Source: Pseudomonadota bacterium (GTDB lineage Bacteria > Myxococcota_A > Polyangia > Polyangiales > Polyangiaceae). From it: DNA of 13,737 bases. Below the pieces are notes generated by a model. That model was not told the DNA's origin, did no database searches, and worked only from the letters and a program-made list of their open reading frames with translations. Both the position numbers and the translations under genes were made by a program. The stretch covers positions 1 through 13,737 of the forward strand of contig QGUH01000015.1 in the NCBI GenBank assembly GCA_003242355.1, read 5' to 3'. Of this stretch, positions 1-4,975 are shown in pieces (position 1 is the stretch's first letter; every line of letters starts with the position of its first letter).

Positions 1-965
1 CCCCGGTCCCGTCGTTGGGGGGTGACGAGGGGTGGGAAATCCGCCGGGGGGGAGGGCGGGGGCGGAGCCCCCGCAGAATTCCCCCCCTCGCCCCTCCTCG
101 GCAACAACCCCGGGTGGAACTTGCGCCGGTACAGGACGTGGACGTGGCCGCGCTCCGGGCGGGGAAAGCGCAAGGCGAAGAAGGTCTGGGCGACGCAGTC
201 GATCACGCGCGGATCGGGCAAATCGGACCCGCCGTCACGGACCTGTTGCACCGAACCGTCTCGCCCGATCACGAATCGGAGGCGAACCGCGCCGCCGAGC
301 CTGGGATTGCGTGCCAGCCCATCGCGGTAACAGTGCGCGTACAAGCGGTACCCGGATTGGACGACGCTGTCGATCGCGTCGGGCTCGAGCCATCCGGGGG
401 AGGACGACTCGATCGCGACGCCACGCTCGGCGCGGGCGGAGCGGCGGCGCTTCTTCGAGCGCCACGCCTTGTTCTTTTTCTTCTTCGAGGGCGGCTCGCC
501 TTCGAGGCCGAATACGAACGTCCACCGCGCCGTGCGGGCCTCCGCGGCTCGATTGAAGCGGAGCGAGCTCACGTGCTCGACCAAGCAGCGTTCGACGTCG
601 GGGTCGCCGACGGTCGAGCGCTGGACTTCGACGTCTTCCACCGCGCCGTCTCGGTCGATGCCCCAGGCGAGCTGGATCAGCCCTCGCTTCCTCGGTTCTC
701 GTCGGCAGGCTTCGACGTCGGCTTCGCGCCCGCGCAAGGCGAACACGATCTCGGTCGGATCGATCTCGACGGGCTCGGTGGGCGGCGCGGACGGCCGCTC
801 CTCCGGGGGTCCATGCCGCGCTTTTGCCCTCGCGCGCGCGGGGCGCGGCCCCGCTTCCGCGCGTGGTACCTCGGACGGCCGCTGCACGACCGGCTCGGCG
901 CCGCCACAGCCGAGGCCGATGGCAAAACCCGCCACCAGCGCGGGGAGGAGCCGCAAGCGATGCAT
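1..965 (-). CDS. Lipoprotein with two AgmX/TonB-like C-terminal domains, 3' end outside window
   Basis: Reading from ATG at 965 gives 321 codons with no stop before the left edge. Residues 1-20 form a lipoprotein signal: basic start, hydrophobic core, lipobox ending IGLGC with Cys20 as the lipidated residue. A Pro/Ala/Arg-rich stretch follows. Two copies of an AgmX/PglI-like domain come next, at about residues 73-155 and 195-286. Each has an opening Cys, a central D/E-G-x-V turn (IDRDGAVEDV; IGRDGSVQQV), a second Cys (Cys87/Cys127; Cys212/Cys257) and an aromatic-rich closing strand. The linker (160-180) is very rich in Lys and Arg. In this family such domains occur on envelope proteins of gliding-motility or TonB-like machines; a role here is inference. 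The region after residue 286 is low complexity and reads through a GC hairpin at 56-74, so the true stop may have been lost to a sequence error. No Shine-Dalgarno is visible before 965; the start rests on the signal peptide. Confidence 0.8.
   Translation of the reverse strand, partial: MHRLRLLPALVAGFAIGLGCGGAEPVVQRPSEVPRAEAGPRPARARAKARHGPPEERPSAPPTEPVEIDPTEIVFALRGREADVEACRREPRKRGLIQLAWGIDRDGAVEDVEVQRSTVGDPDVERCLVEHVSSLRFNRAAEARTARWTFVFGLEGEPPSKKKKNKAWRSKKRRRSARAERGVAIESSSPGWLEPDAIDSVVQSGYRLYAHCYRDGLARNPRLGGAVRLRFVIGRDGSVQQVRDGGSDLPDPRVIDCVAQTFFALRFPRPERGHVHVLYRRKFHPGLLPRRGEGGNSAGAPPPPSPPADFPPLVTPQRRDR
56..74. repeat. GC hairpin inside the low-complexity tail of the first gene
   Basis: A perfect 8-bp stem GCGGGGGC / GCCCCCGC closes on the three-base loop GGA. 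Such GC stems normally sit between genes in genomes of this type. Here it is read as Pro/Gly/Ala codons at the end of the leftmost gene, which is one reason to doubt that this tail is truly coding. A related stem occurs at 4829-4847. Confidence 0.5.
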
Positions 966-1153
966 TGGAATTGGAAAGGGGGACCCGGCGGACGCCCAAC
1001 AGGGGTCCGGCGCGCGGGCAGTGTGCCATGGAGCGCTCGCTCCGCGGGGGACCTGTGATTTTTCAGGAAGACTGGCGCCCCGGCCGAAAAGGCGCCCAAG
1101 CGTCAGCCCGGCGTCCAGAAGACGGCCGATGCGCTATAAGCCGCCGCGAGGCA
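966..1153. promoter_or_regulatory. Divergent spacer between the AgmX-like lipoprotein and argC
   Basis: This 188-bp spacer must carry promoters for both outward-facing genes. On the plus strand, TATAAG at 1135-1140 resembles a -10 box, but no TTGACA-like -35 lies 16-18 bases upstream. If it is used, transcription would start about 6-8 bases before the argC ATG, leaving an almost leaderless message. That agrees with the poor Shine-Dalgarno (GAGG at 1148-1151, only two bases from ATG). No good minus-strand promoter was recognised. Confidence 0.3.
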
Positions 1154-2104
1154 ATGCGACCCAAGGTGTACATCGACGGGCAAGCTGGAACTACGGCGCT
1201 TCGGATCCGTGAGTGGCTTGCCGGCCGCTCGGACATCGAGCTCGTGACGCTTCCGGACGCGCTCCGGAAGGACGATTCGGCGCGCCGCGAGGCCATTTCC
1301 AATGCGGATCTCGCGATTCTGTGTCTCCCGGACGACGCGGCTCGCGTCGCGGCACGTTGGGCGCAGGAGGCCGGCACGCGCGTGCTCGACGCGAGCACCG
1401 CGCATCGGGTCGCCGAGGGGTGGGTGTACGGCATGCCGGAGCTCACCAAAGACGCGCGCGAGCGCATTCGTCGCGCCGATCGCGTCGCGAACCCCGGATG
1501 TTACCCGACGGGGTTCGTCCTGCTCGTCGCTCCGCTCGTGCGCGCAGGTTTGCTGGATGCGAAAGCGCCGCTCACGTGCCATGCGCTCTCCGGGTACACG
1601 GGGGGCGGGAGAGCGAAAATCGAGCGCTGGGAGGCGCCAGAGAGGGCGCTGCTGTCCCTCCCATTCGAAGCTCCTTACTCCACCGAGCGTGTGCACAAGC
1701 ACGTTCCCGAGATGGTGACCTACGCGGGGCTCGCGCACGAGCCGTACTTCGTCCCCGCGGTGGGACCGTTTCGCACGGGCATGCGCGTGCAGATCCCGCT
1801 CCACGCGGAGTTGCTTCGCGGCGTCACGGCGCGGCAGATCGGTGAAGCGCTCCAAGCGGCGTACACGGGCGAGCGCTTCGTTCGGGTGTTCGCAGCGCCC
1901 GAGCCGGTCGAGCTCGACGAGCGCAGTCTGGATCCGCGCGCGTGCAACGACACGAACCGGATTGCGCTCCACGTGCTCCCCCATCCCTCGGGCCACGTGC
2001 TGCTGGTTGCGATTCTCGACAACCTCGGCAAGGGAGCGAGCGGGGCCGCCATTCAGAACATGAACCTGATGCTCGGCTTCCCCGAAGACCTCGGCCTGGT
2101 CTGA
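1154..2104 (+). CDS. argC: N-acetyl-gamma-glutamyl-phosphate reductase, short type-2 form
   Basis: This cytoplasmic enzyme (EC 1.2.1.38) reduces N-acetyl-glutamyl-5-phosphate with NADPH to the semialdehyde, the third step of arginine synthesis. The protein is 316 residues, the usual size of the short ArgC class. Visible marks are the N-terminal VYIDGQAGTT nucleotide-binding start (5-14), the catalytic Cys116 in NPGCYPTG, SGYTGGGR (146-153), the HKHVPEM motif (181-187) and the C-terminal LDNLGKGASGAAIQNMN stretch. The frame stays open upstream to 824, but ATG 1154 matches the family start (MRPKVYIDG) and is chosen. The Shine-Dalgarno is weak. No other arg gene is adjacent, so the gene is probably monocistronic, with a hairpin 12 bases after its stop. 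Function is very likely; the class assignment rests on length and the HKHxPE motif. Confidence 0.95.
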   Translation: MRPKVYIDGQAGTTALRIREWLAGRSDIELVTLPDALRKDDSARREAISNADLAILCLPDDAARVAARWAQEAGTRVLDASTAHRVAEGWVYGMPELTKDARERIRRADRVANPGCYPTGFVLLVAPLVRAGLLDAKAPLTCHALSGYTGGGRAKIERWEAPERALLSLPFEAPYSTERVHKHVPEMVTYAGLAHEPYFVPAVGPFRTGMRVQIPLHAELLRGVTARQIGEALQAAYTGERFVRVFAAPEPVELDERSLDPRACNDTNRIALHVLPHPSGHVLLVAILDNLGKGASGAAIQNMNLMLGFPEDLGLV

Positions 2105-2116
2105 CCCGATCCCTCG

Positions 2117-2140
2117 AAGGGGCGGCACGCGCCGCCCCTT
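2117..2140. terminator. Hairpin between convergent argC and cytochrome genes
   Basis: A perfect 10-bp stem AAGGGGCGGC / GCCGCCCCTT closes on loop ACGC, 12 bases after the argC stop. There is no T tract on either side, so it is not a classic intrinsic terminator. It may act bidirectionally between the convergent genes. Its core GGGGCGGC-acgc-GCCGCCCC recurs at 4725-4744 (loop read as GCGT) and 6680-6699, so it belongs to a local family of gene-end hairpins. Confidence 0.6.
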
Positions 2141-2220
2141 CCGCCCAGGCGCTCGATTCGGCGCCTTTTCGTTTCTCGACCGTTGCCGGACGATGGCCGC
2201 TCGGGAGCGAGGACGCCGGC

Positions 2221-2679
2221 CTACTCCTTCTTCATGTGGCAGCCGAAGCAGCCGAAGCCCTGGCCCGTTCCCGGGTCGAACGGCGCTTCGTTCAAGAGCC
2301 GCGCCATTTCGGGAACCACGACCTCGGCCATGTACCGGGTCATCTTCGGGTGGGCTTCCATCTCGGCTTCGAAGGCGCCGAGCTTGGGCAAGCTCGCCGT
2401 CGGCATCTCGAAGTTCCCCTGCTTCGCGGAGGGCCCGTGACACGTCGCGCAGGTCACGTTCGTGAAATGCTCCGGTTCCGGGCTTTGCTGCAGCACCTTG
2501 GTCATCTGCGGCAGCACGACGGCCTTCATGTATTCGCCCTTCTTGCCCGGCGGGAGGTCGTCGAACTTGCGGTCGCCGAGCGGTTCGGCCTCTCCGGTCG
2601 GTCCCGAAGGCGTTTCGGCGGGCTTCGATCCGCCACAACCGACGAGCAGTGCCAGGACCAGCAGGGTGCGCAACGACAT
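2221..2679 (-). CDS. Lipoprotein c-type cytochrome with two CXXCH motifs
   Basis: The 152-residue product starts with a lipoprotein signal (MSLRTLLVLALLVGC, lipid Cys15). It should therefore be membrane-anchored on the periplasmic side, where haem is attached. Two haem motifs are visible: CATCH at 77-81 and CFGCH at 144-148, the second only four residues from the C-terminus. Met residues at 51, 59, 92, 113, 117 and 125 are possible axial ligands. The protein resembles small mono- or di-haem electron carriers; its redox partner is unknown and no oxidase or reductase gene is adjacent. ATG 2679 is chosen over the frame's extension to 2832 because it begins the signal peptide and has AAAGGA seven bases upstream. 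The gene diverges from the Nudix gene and converges on argC. Confidence 0.85.
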   Translation of the reverse strand: MSLRTLLVLALLVGCGGSKPAETPSGPTGEAEPLGDRKFDDLPPGKKGEYMKAVVLPQMTKVLQQSPEPEHFTNVTCATCHGPSAKQGNFEMPTASLPKLGAFEAEMEAHPKMTRYMAEVVVPEMARLLNEAPFDPGTGQGFGCFGCHMKKE

Positions 2680-2798
2680 GAGAGTTTCCTTTCCCGGCAC
2701 ACTCTGCCAAAACGCGCTCCGAAGTTGCAAGGACGTGGCACTCGTCCCTGCTGGCCGTCTTGCTCTGCACGCCGTACCCAGGCACAGTTCCCGGCGCG

Positions 2799-3350
2799 AT
2801 GAACTCGGCGGCCCTCTCGACGCTCCTCGCACGCTACGCGCCCGTCGACGTGCGGGAGCAAGGGTTTCGGGAGCGGATGCAAGCGCTCGTGCGTCTGCCT
2901 CGGGCCTTCGATCGGACCTTTTTCACGCCGGGACACTTCACGGCGAGCGCGTTCGTCGTCTCGCCCGAGCGCGACGCGGTGTTGCTCGTGCTTCACCGAA
3001 AGCTCGGCATCTGGGTGCAGCCGGGCGGACACGTGGATCCGGACGATCGCGACGTGGCCTCCGCGGCGCGTCGTGAGGTCGCCGAGGAGACGGGGGTAAC
3101 GGAGCTCGAGCCGCTGCTCGGCTCCGATACCCTCTTCGACGTCGATATCCACCCCATTCCGGCGCGGGGAGCCGAGCCCTCCCACGAGCACTTCGACCTT
3201 CGCTTCGCGTTTCGCGCAGTGCACCGGGAGCTCACGGTGAGCGACGAGGTGAGCGCCGTGCGTTGGGTTTCGTTTCGCGAAACTGCGAGCGTGACTGCCG
3301 ACGCGTCGGTGCTGCGCGCCGTGGAGAAGCTCGTTGGCGCGTGCGGCTAG
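2799..3350 (+). CDS. Nudix hydrolase
   Basis: The product is a 183-residue cytoplasmic protein. Nudix enzymes hydrolyse nucleoside diphosphates linked to another group, using divalent metal held by the Nudix box. The box is at about residues 77-100: GGHVDPDD followed by RREVAEETGV, with the catalytic REVAEE block intact. Its first half differs from the consensus GX5EX7REUXEEXGU: Asp83 replaces the first Glu and one extra residue precedes REVAEE. The HFTASAFV segment (46-53) and the QPGGHVDP pattern resemble a common actinobacterial and myxobacterial Nudix group of unknown substrate. ATG 2799 is preferred over ATG 2760 because the family-like N-terminus starts there, although neither has a clear Shine-Dalgarno. 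The stop codon overlaps that of the convergent lipoprotein gene. Confidence 0.88.
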   Translation: MNSAALSTLLARYAPVDVREQGFRERMQALVRLPRAFDRTFFTPGHFTASAFVVSPERDAVLLVLHRKLGIWVQPGGHVDPDDRDVASAARREVAEETGVTELEPLLGSDTLFDVDIHPIPARGAEPSHEHFDLRFAFRAVHRELTVSDEVSAVRWVSFRETASVTADASVLRAVEKLVGACG

Positions 3351-3817
3351 GGCAGTACGCCGGTGCCGCCGGTGCCGAGCGTCCCCGTTCCCCCGGTGCC
3401 GCCCGTTCCGAACGTGCCGGTTCCACCGGTTCCGCCGGCGCCGAGCGTCCCCGTTCCCCCGGTGCCGCCCGTTCCGAAGGTGCCCGTTCCCGCGGTGCCA
3501 CCCGTCCCGAACGTGCTGGTTCCTCCCGAGCCGCCGACTCCCGCGCCGGTTTCGGTGCCCATCGGATCCACGGGCTCGGTGCCCGGGATGATCGGCTCAC
3601 CCATGCCCGTGCCTGGATCTCCCATGGGATCCTGGGGATCGGTTCCACTCGGATCCGTAGCGCTCGATGGTTCGCTCGCGCTGACCAGCCCGAGGTCGCG
3701 AGAGGGATCTGCCCCGCTCGCGGGGCGCATCGCTTCCGTTCCGCCATTTTTCTGGCACGCCAGGGGCGCCACGAGCAGCAACAAGGGCATCGAAGCGAAA
3801 AAAGAGTGTTTGCGCAT
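3347..3817 (-). CDS. Gly/Thr-repeat surface lipoprotein, unknown function
   Basis: The 156-residue product has a clear lipoprotein signal (residues 1-21, lipid Cys21 in APLAC). Then comes an acidic Asp/Pro/Ser-rich spacer with DPMG repeats (about 25-97). Five 11-residue units of the pattern GT(F/L)GTGGTGGT (101-155) end the protein. No known enzyme domain is visible. Its shape, a lipid anchor with a flexible spacer and a repetitive Gly/Thr tip, suggests an envelope-exposed structural or adhesive protein; this is inference. ATG 3817 is firmly supported by AAAGGAGGG nine bases upstream (3827-3835); the frame extends to 4066 but earlier starts lack a signal peptide. A tandem palindrome lies 38-57 bases upstream of the start. 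Confidence 0.75.
   Translation of the reverse strand: MRKHSFFASMPLLLLVAPLACQKNGGTEAMRPASGADPSRDLGLVSASEPSSATDPSGTDPQDPMGDPGTGMGEPIIPGTEPVDPMGTETGAGVGGSGGTSTFGTGGTAGTGTFGTGGTGGTGTLGAGGTGGTGTFGTGGTGGTGTLGTGGTGVLP
3353..3517 (-). repeat. Tandem 33-bp repeats (66-bp higher order) coding Gly/Thr units
   Basis: Five 33-bp units encode the 11-residue Gly/Thr repeats. Phe-type and Leu-type units alternate, giving a 66-bp higher-order period. Bases 3375-3412 and 3441-3478 are identical over 38 bases, which points to recent duplication. Unit number could vary between strains. Confidence 0.8.
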
Positions 3818-3826
3818 CGTGTGTTG

Positions 3827-3835
3827 CCCTCCTTT
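3827..3835 (-). promoter_or_regulatory. Strong ribosome binding site for the Gly/Thr lipoprotein
   Basis: AAAGGAGGG on the minus strand lies nine bases before ATG 3817. It is among the best Shine-Dalgarno matches in the window and decides the start, suggesting high expression. Confidence 0.75.
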
Positions 3836-3855
3836 CGCGGGGTAACGGGTGCAGG

Positions 3856-3874
3856 GCACGTGCCGAGCACGTGC
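3856..3874. promoter_or_regulatory. Tandem CACGTG palindromes, candidate operator
   Basis: Two identical 8-bp palindromes GCACGTGC are separated by CGA. Their centres are 11 bp apart, about one helical turn, so two dimers could bind the same face of the DNA. The site is 38-57 bases before the start of the Gly/Thr lipoprotein and about 235 bases before the DoxX-like gene. The pair can also fold as a hairpin in the lipoprotein transcript leader. No regulator gene is nearby to match it. Confidence 0.4.
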
Positions 3875-4108
3875 AAGTGGGTGAGGGGCGACGCTGCGCT
3901 GCGAAATGCACCCGGAGCGCGCACCCCGAGCACGAGCGACCGACGGCGGGGACGCCAGAGGCGTTCCAACGCGTTCGGGGATCACGCCGAGGCAATTTTC
4001 CGCGCAGATTCGTGCGGAGGCGAACCGCACTGCGTTCGACCGCGCTTGGGTACGCTGCTTGCACACCGTTTCTCGCCACGGTCACACGGACCCCGAGGCG
4101 ACGTATCC

Positions 4109-4624
4109 ATGGCGACCCAAGCCATCATCAGCGAGCGCGCCCCGAGCCGAGCGCTGGCAGCTCGACGCAGCGACGGCGCGAGCCGGCGCGCCTACCAGCT
4201 CCTCAAGCTCGCGTTCGTCGTGATTCCCGTCCTCGCAGGGCTCGACAAGTTCGAAAATTCGTTGGGCAGCTGGACGAAGTACGCGGCTCCCGTCTTGCTC
4301 GCGCAGAGTCCCGTCGACGTCGCGCACCTCATGTACGCGATCGGGCTCTTCGAAGTGTTCGCAGGGTTCCTCGTGATCGCGCTGCCGCGTTTGGGAGCGC
4401 TCGTGATCGCGAGCTGGCTCGCTCTCGTGATGCTGAATCTCGTGCTCGCGGGCGGCTTTCGAGACATCGCCCTCCGAGACTTCGGCTTGTTTCTCGGCGC
4501 GCTGGCGCTTTCGGAGTTGGCGCGCGCGGAGGCGAGCCCCGAGTCGACGCGCAAGCCTGCACGGAGCACGCGGACGCGCACGCCGCGCAGCGACACGCTC
4601 GCCTCGGAGCCCGAGAGCGACTAG
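4109..4624 (+). CDS. DoxX-like four-helix membrane protein
   Basis: The product has 171 residues. Four hydrophobic segments lie at about 30-47, 72-91, 95-114 and 119-137, flanked by an Arg-rich N-terminus and a 33-residue Arg/Thr/Ser-rich tail. The layout and motifs (LAGLDKF at 42-48, MYAIGLFEVFAGF at 75-87, DIALRDFG at 119-126) resemble small DoxX-like or DoxX-superfamily membrane proteins whose role is usually unknown. ATG 4109 has GAGG about ten bases upstream; the same frame is open from 3263 but that part is antisense to the lipoprotein gene. It is divergent from the Gly/Thr lipoprotein. The downstream glycosyltransferase is 351 bases away with repeats between, so co-transcription is doubtful. 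Confidence 0.75.
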   Translation: MATQAIISERAPSRALAARRSDGASRRAYQLLKLAFVVIPVLAGLDKFENSLGSWTKYAAPVLLAQSPVDVAHLMYAIGLFEVFAGFLVIALPRLGALVIASWLALVMLNLVLAGGFRDIALRDFGLFLGALALSELARAEASPESTRKPARSTRTRTPRSDTLASEPESD

Positions 4625-4723
4625 AGCGACGGACGGTTTGGAAACGCGCCGAAATTCGAGGAAACCAGCGTCGGACGGAGTGCCTCCCGTGGGGAGGGCC
4701 ACGCCGAATTCACTTCCGTGGGG

Positions 4724-4793
4724 AGGGGCGGCGCGTGCCGCCCCTACGACACGAGGCCGGGACGCCGATCGGTCGAACCGATCGCCGTTCTAG
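4724..4793 (+). repeat. Double-hairpin repeat, copy 1 (plus orientation)
   Basis: The first stem is AGGGGCGGC / GCCGCCCCT with loop GCGT (4724-4745). The second is ACGCCGATCGGT / ACCGATCGCCGT with loop CGA (4762-4788) and one mismatch. The block ends in TTCTAG. It aligns without gaps to the reverse complement of 6631-6700, with 62 of 70 bases identical by eye. The two copies are inverted and bracket the glycosyltransferase gene. There is no T tract, so termination is possible but not classic. Confidence 0.75.
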
Positions 4794-4828
4794 CTCGCCT
4801 CGGCCCGTCCGAGTGATTCGAGGGGGGA

Positions 4829-4847
4829 CGAGGCGGAGCCCGCCTCG
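4829..4847. repeat. GC hairpin upstream of the leader ORF
   Basis: A perfect 8-bp stem CGAGGCGG / CCGCCTCG closes on loop AGC. It sits just ahead of the purine-rich AGGAG at 4855-4859. It could attenuate or stabilise the glycosyltransferase leader; nothing in the sequence decides between these. Confidence 0.4.
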
Positions 4848-4872
4848 CCGTCGCAGGAGAAAACGGAGCATC

Positions 4873-4941
4873 ATGACGGACGGTCAGCGTGCTGGTAGGG
4901 TCGGCACCGCTGCACCCGCGGAGCGGGACGGGGCGTCGTAG
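4873..4941 (+). CDS. Possible 22-residue leader peptide before the glycosyltransferase
   Basis: A short frame starts at ATG 4873 and stops at TAG 4939-4941, 34 bases before the glycosyltransferase ATG. It is preceded by GGAG (4865-4868, spacer four) and AGGAG (4855-4859), better ribosome-binding signals than many real genes here have. The peptide (MTDGQRAGRV start, Ala/Gly-rich) has no membrane segment and no run of one amino acid that would suggest classic attenuation. It may be a chance ORF. Confidence 0.25.
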   Translation: MTDGQRAGRVGTAAPAERDGAS

Positions 4942-4975
4942 CCCAGCTCGTCAGGCTTCCGTGGGCAGGGAAGCC

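Larger units (their letters stand above)
4625..4975 (+). other. 351-bp spacer with short repeats, hairpins and a possible leader ORF
   Basis: No full-length gene is supported here. The spacer contains two copies of CCGTGGGGAGGG (near 4687 and 4716), the first 70-bp double-hairpin repeat (4724-4793), a further stem at 4829-4847, a 22-codon ORF (4873-4941) and the Shine-Dalgarno for the glycosyltransferase (AGGGAA, 4967-4972). The glycosyltransferase promoter presumably lies in this stretch, but no clear -35/-10 pair was recognised. Confidence 0.6.

Noticed and set aside
15..1058. A 347-codon plus-strand frame opposite the leftmost lipoprotein.
   Set aside because: The minus strand encodes a signal peptide and two recognisable domains, so the plus frame is a shadow.
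824..1153. Upstream extension of the argC frame.
   Set aside because: The extension is Arg/Pro-rich, antisense to the lipoprotein gene and absent from ArgC proteins, which begin at the VYIDG stretch.
2736..2752. A sigma-54-like TGGCAC ... TGC motif upstream of the Nudix gene.
   Set aside because: Eleven bases separate GG and GC instead of the required ten, and no enhancer-binding activator site was seen.
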